Shown here piece after piece: positions 37,601 to 49,300 of a DNA stretch of 64,000 nucleotides; position 1 is the first letter of the stretch; every line of letters starts with the position of its first letter. This DNA comes from Puffinus mauretanicus (taxonomy: Eukaryota > Chordata > Aves > Procellariiformes > Procellariidae). Below the pieces are notes generated by a model. The model saw only the letters and a program-made list of their open reading frames with translations, did not search any database and was not told the DNA's origin. The DNA lies in the NCBI GenBank assembly GCA_023333565.1, contig JAJKFH010003627.1, forward strand, positions 6,491,501 to 6,555,500. Direction: 5' to 3'. The translations under genes and the position numbers were made by a program.

Positions 37601-40600
37601 TAACAGCATATATTACTTTATAGGTAAAACAGGAGTGATGTTATTGAAAACTGACCTTACGGTGATCTTGCCTATAGAAAAGCAAATCCATTGGCTGCAG
37701 TTGCACCTTTTGTTTCATACCCAGAATTATGAGACCAGAGCTAAAGAACGCTACAGAGACAATGCAGTTTAATGCTACTGTTCCAGCATTACTACTAAAC
37801 TGCTTGAATTTCTCATCCCAATTTTTTGTTCTCTGAATGCCCCTTCTCTCTTTTAATACTGTTTTTAATTTTCTCTCTTTACTTTTTGGAGAAAAAAAAA
37901 ATCAGAGGAGGTAAGAGGACTTAGAAGGTTTTTTTCTCTCCATGCCGCTTTAGAAATAAAGAGACAGAATGAAGGGAAAACCAAGGGAGGAAGAGCAGAA
38001 TATTTTTAATATTCCCATCCCAAAAAAAGCAACTCTAAGTAAATAATTATCTGTGCAAAACATCATCATTTTCCAACCAGTTCTTTAAGGCTTCATCAGT
38101 TCCCCAGGTCCCTCAGCTGCGCCTGCTCCAGCTGGCAGAGCAACCCTCTCCTCTCGATGTGCCATTTTCACACCACGATAGCCATAACTAGTGATGGCAC
38201 CACTGCTCGCACTGCTCAACTCTCTCTGATTTAGCCTATTGATTAAGCAACGCTGCTAAGAAACCACCACGAAGACAGGGAAAGGAAAGCAGAGAGGAGC
38301 GGGGTTTATTTCAGTGGGACAACTCAACCCTCAGCAGCGTGATGAATTGCTGACGGAGCTCGAGAGGAAAGGCCAGCCTGGCCTCCTGCAGACACCCAGT
38401 CCAGCGCAAGAGTCAGCAGAAAAAGCCGTGGAAAGGGGTAGGGAGGGAGTGTGGGGCGAGATGAAACAGCTGCTGGGCTTCCTAATTGGTGGAAAACGGC
38501 ATCACAGCCCGCAGTACACTGCAGCAAGGAAATGCAAAAGTGGAAACTTATAGATATATTTTTACATGGTGATAATGATTTTAGCATCTGCATAACGTGC
38601 ATGAGCCAGGGCCTAGATCCCTCCTCACTTAAATCACTTAAAGTCCTGTTCTGCCTGAAGGTAATAATCTGTTTGCTTTTATTGCTGTCTTATGAACTTT
38701 CCATCCCAATCTACTAATGAAAAGAAGTGACACAAAGACTGTCAAATAAATTCTGCAAGGGGGGTGGAAGAGGAAAGAAAGATTTGGGCTCAGTGAGGCA
38801 GGGTAGCAGGAGCACATTGAAAATGTGAAGTCCAGGAGAAGAGGATGGTCATTGATCAGGAAAGTGGTTCTTTGGGGCTTCTAAACTTTTCTAAGCCCAC
38901 AAAACCAACCCTGAAGCACGGCTACCAGCTTCCTGCTAGATGTTTGCTAGGCCACCAGTGGACCTCACTGAAGGAAGACCACTTTATGCAGAGAGCTGAG
39001 ACCTCCAGTGATGAAGTATTAAGAAGCTATTCCCGTTCCAGATGGTGTAACCGATGCTGATTAACCTAAATGATGTCATGCAGCGAACAGTATCAACCCA
39101 CGCTGTGTGCACCATCTCAGATTGCAAGAGAACAATGGGGAGCAGAAAAGGAGACAATGGAGGCCACAGGAGTCTGGTACGCGGCAGGGTCACAAGGTAC
39201 AAAGTAGAACAGTAAAATAGATATTTTCAGCATGCATTTTCCTTTGCTGCAGATTTGCTTTGCTTCTGTGCTGCGGGAGAGAATGACATGGCATCCTCCT
39301 GGATTAAACGTATTACGAGGTAACTGGGAAAGCAGAGATGTGGTCTCGCTTCTGTTATCGTTATTACCCATTGCTGTTCTTTTTAATAAAATTTTTAATA
39401 GATGTGAACCAAATCTATCCTGGATCTGACCAACACCAGACAAGACTGAGTCTGGATTTGCAGAAGTGGGAATTTGTGTTCTCCACATTGGCTCATCCAT
39501 TTTGCCATTCCCTGAAATAACCTGATACACACTTTCATACATTTATAACACAAATGGCTGAGAAAAGCATTATTTTTTATTACAAGGACAGTGTTTTTCA
39601 CAATTCTCAGTAATTCCTGCAGAACAATAAATTCATTTTAAGGTCTTCCATACCTGTCTATCTGAATGGATATCTGGGGAGAGAAAGAGGAAATGGAGAT
39701 CTTTTTGAGACTAAAGACAGTCTGATCTTTCTAGGGGTAAGGACATACGTATTTATGTATATTTAGGTCTGTTGTTTATCATAGGATTATCTTCTACAGG
39801 AATACAAGTCTGGGAGATGAGAGTAGAAGGGATAAACAACAAAATAAGATAAATTATCTGTTCAGACCTGGAAATAAATGACTGACATGGCTCATCTCTG
39901 CATGAAATTACTATTATTGCATTATTGTTTAGATATCTAATATATTTCATCAGAAAGCCTTCAAGTATTTAATTTCAACTCTAATCCTGTGAAGACCAGT
40001 TGGTCCATTAGACACTGGATATGTAAAGAAGAATACCAAATACACTGTTGATCAACATAGAGTGAAAACAGCATCTGGTTTATTCCAGAAAAAAAGAAAC
40101 TCTTGATGCTTATGATTTCAAAGGTCTTATTTTTAAATTCCTCTCCTAGAGCAGACCTGATAAATGAGGAACCCACGACAGAACAGCATAAAACTGGGGC
40201 ATTCACAGATCACAAACCCAGCCTTTGGGGAAGAAATCCCCTCTTTTGATTTACGTGGCCCTGAATCACCCAGGATGTCAGCATAAATTTTAGCTTCCAA
40301 TAAGCCTAAAATATGAAAACTGATTTTAGACGTAATAGCCTTGTTCCTCATGTCTTGCACCAAGTCCACACACAGCCATTAGAGGTCTGCTTGTTGCGTT
40401 CCCATGAAAAACCATAACATTGACCGAGGTAAATTAATCCATTTGTCAGCATCTGCTGACCTGTGCACCTGCATTGGAGTTTGTAACAAAATCCTAAACT
40501 AGCATCGCTGGGCTTCAGGTTCTGGCAAAAATGGTTCACCGAGTACATGCTACAGTTCTTGAGACTTCCCCGGGGGATGCGACTCATTGGAGAGATGGAT

Positions 40601-41460
40601 GGATACTTATACAAATGTATCCAGATCAGTTTAACCTAGAAATTTCAGGAGATCAAGTTTCCCAAGAGATTCCCTCGGTTGTTAAAATATGTTTTATCAT
40701 TTTTTCCTGTTAAAGCCTGTGTTTGATTTTCCATGAAGAACTCACTGTAGTGCAATTGGTTCTCAGAGAACAAAGCAGCACAGACGTTATGAAAAAGAAG
40801 GAAAGAAAACAAAACCAAATAATTGAATGAGACTGTTTTAAATAACTCCCAAATTGTCGCAAGATCGCAGAATTCATATACAAGGCTGAAGAAAGGGGGA
40901 GCTAATTTTCTCCAGAAAACAATGTGGTCCTTTCTCTATATTATGCCATTCTGAATTTTTCATTTGCAAGTGTTACTGAAGACTGCATACACATGTAAAT
41001 ATTCATATTCAAAATATTCCTCTTGAAAAAGCATGTGTGAAAGGGACATTATGGAAATGAGACTGGATCAATACCAGAGTGAAAATGGGATTCAGTCCTA
41101 TTAAGACATCGGTGTGCTTCAAGCCCAGTGTGCAGGCTTTCACTTTTTTCCTTTTCCTGGGCTCTGACTGCTATAGCTGAGACCTAAGATCTTTCTGAGA
41201 TAGACAGACAGTAGCGATGAAATGACTTGAAGACTAAAGAAATTTAAGGAATTCCCTCCGTCTAGCATATCAAAAAGTTCAAAAGTTACTACTGTCTCAG
41301 TGGCTAAGCAGCAGAAATGTCAGGTGTTAAAATATTTTTTTAAAGAAAATGAGAAAGGCAAAAGAACCACCAAAGGCTGGGTACGAGGTCCAAGATAATT
41401 CAAAGAGAATTCACACACATATTTAACACACCAGGCTATTTTCCATCAGACTAAAATAGC
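34661..41460. other. Long non-coding stretch, nothing recognised
   Basis: Some 6.8 kb without credible genes. Frames at 34907-35281 overlap on both strands in a GC-richer patch, and those at 38314-38602 and 39117-39542 are also unrecognised. Polypyrimidine and A-rich short tracts are scattered (37850-37900). No transposon similarity was noticed. Confidence 0.5.
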
Positions 41461-41558
41461 TTTTTTTTAAGTGTTTTTTTTTTAAGTGTTTCTATTTTTT
41501 TTAAGTGTTCCTATTAAAAATCTCCCTTTTTTTTAAGTGTTCCTATTAAAAATCTGTA
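41461..41558. repeat. T-rich minisatellite with a 32-bp unit
   Basis: The last two copies, 41495-41526 and 41527-41558, each start with eight T and AAGTGTTCCTATTAAAAATC and agree at the first 29 of 32 bases. Two shorter, 5' truncated or length-varied units (41461-41473, 41474-41494) share T8-10 followed by AAGTG. The array appears to have grown by slippage at the T tract. Confidence 0.9.
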
Positions 41559-43186
41559 TCAAAATTGTGATAAAAATTTAAGCTGCATATTTTCATTCAC
41601 CAGAAAATGCAAATCCAGGGCAACATATTTAGTTACACATATTGGTCAGAATTGTTGACCTTTTGACCAAGATCACCTAAATAAGATAGTTCACAACAAG
41701 AACATAAAAGGAGCCAGATTACAAGCTGGAGATCCATAGATTCTCTTCAAAGGATTTGCAGAAGGTAACTTATATAAACAAGGCCATATCCAGTAAGATG
41801 AAATTTAATATCTATTTTCTGCACTTCTCTTACAGACATTTTTTGGATCCAACATTAACAATGGTTAAAAATTAAGAAATTTAATCTTTTCTTTTTTCCT
41901 AAAAAAAAAAAATCTAAGAACTTTCAATGTGTTATTCGATATATGACAAAAACAGTTTAGTCTTCTCTAATTCCATCATACCTTCATATTAATAAAGATG
42001 CCCCCACTTTTATTTGGTGGCAACAAGTAAAGGAGGGCTTTCCATGTAGATGAAAAGAAAAAAACAGTAGACTAGATGCAAAGTTGTCTTCTGAGCCCAT
42101 CATTGGCATTTCTAGGCCAAAAGATCTCATTTAAAACATCCAAGAAACGTATTTTACAAATAATATGGGAGGCTTTCCTACAGCACTGATGCAAATAGGA
42201 GATCTGGCAGCAAAAGTAGGGAGCAGAGCTGAAATTTGTCAAAATATAACATAACTGGCAAAATCCACATCCCAGAAAACTGTCCAAGGAGAACAGAAAG
42301 CATTGGCTTGCTTTGAAAAGCCACATCTTGGAAGAAATTTGAAATCCTGGAGGGGCATTGCAGACAGAGAAAAAGATGCTACCAGGAAAGAAGGTTCAAC
42401 CTTTATCAATTTCCAGAAAATCTTAATCCATGGATATAGGAACTGCAAGAAGGAGAGTATCTGCCTGCTGCCAAACCTAGCTGGAATTTTATTTTGGAGA
42501 AGCTGAAACAGTAAAAGTTGTGAGAAAATTAAAAACCTTCATTTCAGCAATTTTTAATAAAACGCTTTGATTTTTCCTTTGGGATAAACTCTATTTCTCC
42601 TTTTTAAATATATCTACTCATTAGATAGATAATATGCAATGCACTAAATAATTTAAAAACTAAAATCAAACAACATATTTTAATTTTCTTTTTTAAAAAG
42701 TTTAAAATAAATTAAAAAGTGACAACTAGATCAAAAGGGATTTAGATGCCTTCATTAGATCTGAATCATTAACAGGCCACCCAAAAAAGCAAAAGAAAAC
42801 TGGACTTGACTTTCCAATGATATTTCCTTTATTCCTGGTGGTCTCTGCCATTCTTAGAGTCACATTTTTGCTAAGCAAACAAAGTGGCATGAAAAGAAAA
42901 GCTTTTCTCATCCATAGATCGATTAGATTAGATCATATCAGATCCCTATCAGTCTGCTGAAATATATGGGGTGCTTTTGCTCTTGGCCAGCTAAGACTGT
43001 AGCAGATGAATTTTGGTACCAAAGAGATCAATAAAAGCTTCATTCTCTTTCTCTGCCTGCCTAAATATATTCAATCACATGGTGGAGAACACAAATACAT
43101 ATAGCAATATAATTATTTAAAACAAGCTTTTCTACCACACAACATTTTCCTTAGAGATGCAGGACCTTTTCTATAAAAAGTGTAAT
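41559..43186. other. AT-rich non-coding stretch
   Basis: Very AT-rich DNA, most markedly 42580-42730, with poly-A/poly-T tracts (for example 12 A near 41902). The short frames near 42072-42506 are not recognised. No gene or mobile element seen. Confidence 0.5.
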
Positions 43187-43246
43187 TTCTATTTATTTTC
43201 CTTGAAATTATTTTCCTTCTATTTATTTTCCTTGAAAATAAAATAA
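43187..43246. repeat. 30-bp tandem duplication
   Basis: TTCTATTTATTTTCCTTGAA occurs at 43187 and again at 43217, an exact 30-base period, with 21 identical leading bases and divergent tails. Confidence 0.88.
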
Positions 43247-43710
43247 TGGCAACAAAAAAAAAGCCTGCCATTAGGAATGTCTTTAATTTTATGTTACTTT
43301 TTCCATCTGTATTCTTTCTATAGAAGTAAACCTCAACTCCAAGATGGTTTTTAAGATTTACATGTTTATTTCATTTTGTTTAATATCCTAATCGGTTCAC
43401 AGTAAATTTGACCACACACACATACACAGTGATCCCAGCTGGTTGAATGTGGTGAGCCAAGCCAAAGACATAGTCAAAAATACAGCCCCGCTGCTGAAAA
43501 CTTTGCAAAATTATAAAAAAGACCCTTAAAACTATAGCTTGGCATCACACGCCTACAACCTGATGATAACACTGTTTACAGGAAAACAAGCTAAAAGCAG
43601 TTCCCTGTTCTTTGGTGCTTAAAGGGTTACGGTAAAGGAAAAACTTGTATTTAAATACTATTGATGTATAGATTTCCTCCTGATTTGGCCCGATGTTGTG
43701 GTTTTTATAA
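43239..43710. other. AT-rich non-coding stretch
   Basis: AT-rich DNA with a short CACACACATACACA tract near 43414. A 70-codon minus-strand frame (43545-43757) has no recognised domain. Confidence 0.5.
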
Positions 43711-43760
43711 GCAGGTCTGACGATGCTGTGCTTTCCTTGCAGGTAGGAGAATGACACGAG
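43711..43760 (+). other. Joined acceptor/donor (recursive-splice-like) motif
   Basis: CTTTCCTTGCAG ends at 43742 and GTAGGA begins at 43743, so a 3' splice-site-like sequence abuts a 5' splice-site-like one. A TCTGAC branch-point-like sequence puts an A at 43720, 22 bases upstream of the AG, an ideal distance. This zero-exon arrangement is the hallmark of recursive splice sites in long vertebrate introns. It is a motif match only and no transcript is known here. Confidence 0.3.
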
Positions 43761-43793
43761 TTAATATCTGAATGAACTCTTCCAGTGTCTTAA

Positions 43794-43841
43794 CCCTCTT
43801 TTCTCTCTCTCTTTTTTTTTTTTTTTTTTTTTTTTTGGCAG
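43794..43841 (+). repeat. 43-base pyrimidine tract with T25, ending GGCAG
   Basis: Positions 43794-43836 are uninterrupted pyrimidines: a CT-rich part, then 25 consecutive T (43812-43836), followed by GGCAG. It can be read as a poly-T microsatellite or as a strong 3' splice-site context. The 94-codon frame spanning it (43772-44056) has no recognisable domain. Confidence 0.75.
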
Positions 43842-44679
43842 TTAATTCATTATCTTTTGCTTTATCTTGGGCTTTACAACAAACAAATCCAAGGGCTTGT
43901 TTGCAGCCTTCGGGGCTGCTTTACATTTCACGGGAAAACACGGGGGGGGAAGCTGAGGCTATGATATTCAAAGGCATAAAAACCCCCAGTTTCAAAGGTA
44001 TTTGGTCTGTCCTGATTTGTGCCACAATCTGTTCATCAAAACCCAGACTAGAGTGAAAGGTCCTCAGTGGAAACACCCAGGACCCCAGGGCTGGGAGCCA
44101 CCGGACACAGGGGGGGGGCTGCTTCCCAGCCGCAAGCCATGACCTGGGCAGGCTGCAGGAGGAGCAGCCCAGGGGTCTGCCACTGGTCTGCGAAACTTTG
44201 CCCCTTTTCCTGGGTTTTTACATAGAAAAGTTGTTGTGCTGTGAGTACCTTGATATGCCCTTCCTGACATATCAAAAATTTGGAGACTGATGTAGCAATG
44301 CAGGGAGCCCAGGCAAGGGCTGTGAAGATACCTGCCTGCATTTCCTGAGCCACTGCCTTTATTTTTTATGACACTGAAAGTCCGAGAGTAAAGCCAACAG
44401 AAATTCAATGTACAACTATCAGTTCAGTCGAGGAAAAAGAGACAGAACCAGACGACCATATTTAAAAATAAAATGGAATAAAAATAATATTCAAAAAGCC
44501 CTCTTTCGCAAGGAACGCCCTTGGAAACAGAGCCTGACTGTGGTGGGATGGACAAAAACATATCATCCATGTTTCTAAGCAGCCTGCACTTCCCACAGTA
44601 CGTGGGTGCTCTTTATGGGAGACCTGGATGAGCAAGGGCAAGATCACAGGGTGCAAAGATCAAATACACCCACGATCAG
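43842..44679. other. Non-coding stretch with a small GC-rich part
   Basis: A GC-rich part lies at 44050-44190, with runs of eight G near 43932 and 44109 and overlapping minus-strand frames of 101 and 114 codons. The frames share no recognisable domain. Nothing else was identified. Confidence 0.45.
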
Positions 44680-44940
44680 AGCAAGATAATGACTTGAGGA
44701 CACGGAGGCGTTTTGTGCTGCCTGCAGCTCGCGCAGCTCTCCTTGCTCTGCCTGTGAAGCTAATCACAAGCCGAGCCGCGTTGTCCTATAAAGCTCGTTA
44801 TCAAGATTTCACATCTGGCCTGCACATCTTAATTTAATGATGATATGGCAGCATCCCCTCTCCACTGCACAGCACAAATTATCACGTTGCTTTCTGAGGA
44901 CATAAATCTCATTTAGCATTTCTTCCCCTTCAGGGAGTTT
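44680..44940. promoter_or_regulatory. Candidate conserved non-coding block
   Basis: A compact block combines CpG-containing GC-rich sequence (44700-44780) with AT-rich homeodomain-type cores (GCTAATCAC, CTTAATTTAATGATG, CATTTAGC). The mix of a retained CpG cluster and TAAT cores is common in conserved enhancers. Function is inferred only. Confidence 0.35.
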
Positions 44941-45600
44941 TACAGGCCAGAGAGCAGGAAAAAGATATCCACCCGGCTGCGCATGAGGAGCTTCTTATGT
45001 GGGTAGTGAGTCTGAAAAGCCACCCCTCCCCTCCTTCTGCATCCTTAATACCTTTCCCTAAACTCCCCGAGCCAGGGTATAGGCTGGCAGAAGACCACGG
45101 AGGTTGATGTGCACCAGCTGGGAATGTGGTCCATTTTGTGCAGAGCCTTTCAAACCACCCGCCTGTCACTACAACTCCTGTTTCTTGGGGTTTTTTGCAA
45201 GAGGGATGTAGAAGGAAGAATTCTGTCCAGTTCCTCCTTTCTGGAGACCTCCTCAGGTTTAAGCGCTCCTCTCCGGGCAGTAGGCACGGGTTAAGCATGC
45301 GCCGGAGGCTGGTGGGGCCAGCCCGTGGTGGAGGCAGAGCAGAGCTTCTTGGCCACCCCATAACAACGTCTGGGTCCTGCCATCTTGATTCAGTGCTCAC
45401 CCCAAATACACAGGAAAACCAGTTTTCTGGCTAGGCAAGTTAAATCAATAAGGGGGGAAGAAATTCCCAGCGCTGTAACGGGGACAGTGGTGTCCACCGC
45501 CCCATTCTTTCTCAAAACTTTGTTATTATGGGATGGAGTGTTAAGGATCTGTCAGCATTTCTATTACAAACCTCAGTCTTTAGAGGTTTATAAACGCAGC
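44941..45600. other. Non-coding stretch with overlapping frames
   Basis: Frames of 156 codons (44930-45400 minus) and 102 codons (45126-45434 plus) overlap in opposite directions. Neither has a recognisable domain, which argues for chance. No repeats seen. Confidence 0.45.
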
Positions 45601-45960
45601 CATTTAAAATAACACTGCATTAAAAAGTAGGTATGTGAGTTGTCAGCAGTGGTGTTTCTGTTTTCTTTAAGATGGTTTAAAGACGTTTTAGCAGATTATT
45701 AGCCTTAGAGAGGTCAAAAATAATCAGAGGTGGTTTTTCGGCTACATTTTTGGCTACCTCTGAATAAATAATGGTTTAATTTGAAAAACATTGAGTACAT
45801 AATATGAACTGTCTTTAAGCAACAACAACAAAAAAAGGAAAAGCCTCAGTTAATGGCCATGCTATTTATGTTTTAGAAACAGCTCCTGCACATGCACAGC
45901 GAATGCTCAGCTTTTAAAACTTTCCCTGTGTGTGGGTAATGCGATACAACAATAGTGACA
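45601..45960. promoter_or_regulatory. AT-rich candidate conserved non-coding block
   Basis: AT-rich sequence has few repeats apart from AACAACAACAAAAAAA near 45820. A small hairpin pairs CAGAGGT (about 45726) with ACCTCTG (about 45756), and GGCTAC occurs twice between the arms. Enhancer-like texture only. Confidence 0.3.
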
Positions 45961-46300
45961 TGGACGGAGCGGTTGTTCTCATGTCCTGAGCTCACTCCTC
46001 ACAACCCCGCGTCACCTCTGGGGGACAGGCCACCCCCGAACGGGGGCTGGCCCCAAACAAGACACTCAGGATGGGGCACCAGGGGCTCAAGGAGGGGGCA
46101 CAAGGGCACCTCAAACCCCTCCATCTCAGCCCAAGCTCCACCAGCCGTTGCTGAAAAAGCAAGCTCTGACCCCGCTTCACAGCCTGGGATGGGTTGGTCG
46201 ATGAGACGGTGCCCTGCTCCCCAGCAGGCACTGCCAGCACCGGCATCTCCTCCCACGTGAGGAAGCCCAAGACATCTCATCTTAGGTGAGCAAGGGGCAC
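45961..46300. other. GC-rich patch
   Basis: A 330-base GC-rich patch with overlapping frames on both strands (45955-46260 plus, 45992-46280 minus), none recognised. It contains the GC hairpin at 46029-46051. CpGs are moderate in number. No promoter elements are identifiable. Confidence 0.45.
46029..46051. repeat. GC-rich hairpin
   Basis: GCCACCCCCG, AA, CGGGGGCTGGC forms an inverted repeat with a two-base centre and one bulged base. It could fold strongly in single-stranded form. No role is evident. Confidence 0.6.
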
Positions 46301-49300
46301 ACCTAAGTTAATGGCCAGAACAATTATGGTTTTGGGCTGGCCCCTGCCGTGGACCTCAACCAGCTGAGGACAAGTCCTGGAGACCTCACGGTCTGTGAAA
46401 CTGAGGGGGGAAAGACTGGAGGGGGAGGGAGAAACTGCCTCAAAAACTGCCTGTGTGCCATTAAATGCTGTTACCAGCAAAAAGTCAAAATGATATTTTT
46501 TTCTTTCCCTCCATGAAGAAAATTGCAGGCCTGATATTTTGTTACAGCAATAATTGCCCCTGAGATTGGCTTGCAATTATTTTGGTGAGTCTGACCTTCC
46601 AAAGTGAAATGACATGAACAGCACAGCATCCATGAGCCCAGGTAACAGCCAGCTTAACAGCTTCTAATTATTTCCCATCAACTCTTGATCTTCTTCACCC
46701 GATTGTTGCTTCAAAGTATTTCAGCAAAGAGATGGCCTCAGCACTCTCTATTTATCTCAGTGTCTTGGTGAAAGTTTTGGAGCACTTACCCTGGGCGGAG
46801 AGTAGAGACTGCCTGCACTGCCTGAAACACATTTTTAACTAACAAAGCAATGGTTTAGTGCTAAACTTATTATATTACTCAGACAAGACATTTGAGATTT
46901 TTTTTATAATTATTAATGTCTTTGCCAGAATATCTATTTTGAAGCTTGTTCATACATAGGAACTTAATGAAAATCGTGACTGTGGACTAGTTACTTCAGA
47001 ACAGCTATGTCAATGTAAACTTTGGAGTGGGATTCTCTTATTCTGGAATAAATAACCAATTTCAGAGCTGGATAAAAATAAATGTAATCGAGATTACATT
47101 ATGGACAACGTAAAGGGCCTGCTTTGCCTATCCTTCCCTTTGCAGAACCCATCACTCAACAGTGATGTGAAGACAACCCCTCAGTTTGCCCAGAGCAAGT
47201 GCTACTGCTTCCTGAAGTCTTCTCCTGAGATCCCACCGCTTCAGCCCCCCCATCCTGAGAGCTGATCAGACCCACCCTGGAAAGGACCAGAGGATATTTC
47301 CTCCTCCATCAGCACCAGGCACATGCCAGGTGCTACCCTGATTCCCATTTCTGCTCTCCCTTTCTCTCCCATGTCTTCTGTTCCTTCTATAATTTATTTC
47401 CTCATTCTCTCTCTAGCTTGTTATATATTAGAAAAAAAAAATCTGATCTAGCCAGCCAAGATTATATTACTACTTCTATTTATTTATGTAGCTGTGTTTC
47501 TGTGAGCCTGCGACCAAAAAGGCAACAAAAAGCAATGCCTTAAATAGCCTGCCCGTGGTGGGGCTTGCCTGGCGCTGATAAGGCAGGGTGCTGCCCCTGG
47601 CCAGCGCTGAGGCCTCGCCATGACTCAGCTCCAGCAGCTGTTTGCTAGCTTTGCTCTTCTTTTCTTTCTCCTTTTCATATGTGCTTGTCTTTGGGACTTG
47701 GTTTTGCTTTCTCTTCCCAGAAAGCAGAATCGGACTCCAGCAATAACAGTAGCAGAAACAACCCCAATCTGTCTTCATTAAAACTTCTTCGTTTCCCAGA
47801 AAAGGCAGTTGCACCATCTCTAACACTGTCTAACCATGATCAGAAAGGGGTTTCTTCATGACAATGGATCAGTATTAAGGAAGATCATTCAAAAGCGAGA
47901 GCCTTAATATTTTGCATTTCAGATGCTTTCATGTCTTTTATTCTGCTTTCTGGAGTCAGAGATCTTTGTATTCAAAGCCCCAAACATTATTTATAGCACT
48001 TTATGGAGACAGACCCATCAGCACTCGGGCTCTCCAGACCCCTTCATGCGATTTTCGTTAGCATTGTACCGCAAGCCCACGACATTTAGCAAATGAGAAA
48101 CCGAGACGCAGAGGCACAACAGTACTGCAGCAAAACGAGCCTGCGTCTTCGCAAACCCCACACAAGCATCCCAGCCGCTCACGTAGCCTTCCTGCCTCGG
48201 AGGAACTACAGGTTTATTTATTAGCAAAAGGCCAGTTGTACTATCTCCTTGCAGTCATCTGCCTCATCTTCTTCCAACCCACTGCTGCAGTTGATTTAGT
48301 TTTACGCACTTTATTCCACTGGAAGAGCAGAATTTGACCTGGCATTTTCACTTCTTGCTGGTGCCCGGGGTCACTTTCTCACCCTCAGCCCTGGAGAACG
48401 ACATTAATCCTGCAGCACCACGAGGCAGTGATTGCACAGGATGAGGAAAATTATAGAGTTGATAAACTCTGCAACGGGGGATGAGTAAGGGCTCTTATGC
48501 CTTCACCCCACTAATTTCGGCTCAGACCTTGGAGAAGCTCTTACCTTCTCCCCTGTGCCCCTACACCCAGTCACAACAGGCGCTGGATCAACCCCAGACC
48601 ACAATCCACGACCCACCTTCTGTAAGCGGATACATTTTGTATTTAATACCACGGTAAATTAAAATATGGCAGACCACATCAAGCTTTTATTTCGCATACA
48701 ATAAAAGGGTTTCCTCAGTCATAAAAAAAATGGGCAAGGAGAGGGGGAAGAGGCGACCGCACAACAAATTCCTTCCTTACAGTCTAGAGAATTTGCGGGG
48801 GCGGGTTAAGGGGGGAAATTTGCCAGTTAATAAAATGTCGTGTATGAATTATACGTCAGGACTGGCCCCAAACGTGAACCAGACACGGTTTGGTGTGCTG
48901 GGATCACTGCACTGGCACAGTACAGGATCACGTCCAGTTCTGCAAAGACTCGCATACATGCTTATCTCCAAGGTTTAAGCTCCTCCTGCCTCCAGTTAAA
49001 CAATAAAGGACATGTGTAAGTATTCATATGCTGAAGGACTTAGTTTTACAAAGAGTGCTTTGTTCTGCAAAGGTTGCCTACACTGGAAGAAATACTAAAA
49101 CAATAGAAAACATCACAACTGTTTATCCTCTTGGTTAACAAAATGATGTAAGCATCCAAATACATTCGCCTTATAAATATACTTAGATTTTGCCCCACAT
49201 TTTTTCTGATGGACTGGATGCAGACGTTAATAATAAATTTCTGTACCCAAAATTCACACACATCAGTAGAAGAAAATCCACTGACTTGAAGGGGACGTTG

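Noticed and set aside
33186..38071. Shared CAAAACATCATCATT at two distant places
   Set aside because: Fifteen bases of low-complexity sequence; a chance match is plausible.
44930..45434. 156-codon minus-strand frame overlapping a 102-codon plus-strand frame
   Set aside because: Opposing frames in the same GC-richer DNA, no domain and no splice context.
47621..47629. TGACTCAGC as a MAF/AP-1 site
   Set aside because: Single nine-base match, expected several times by chance in 64 kb, with no supporting cluster.
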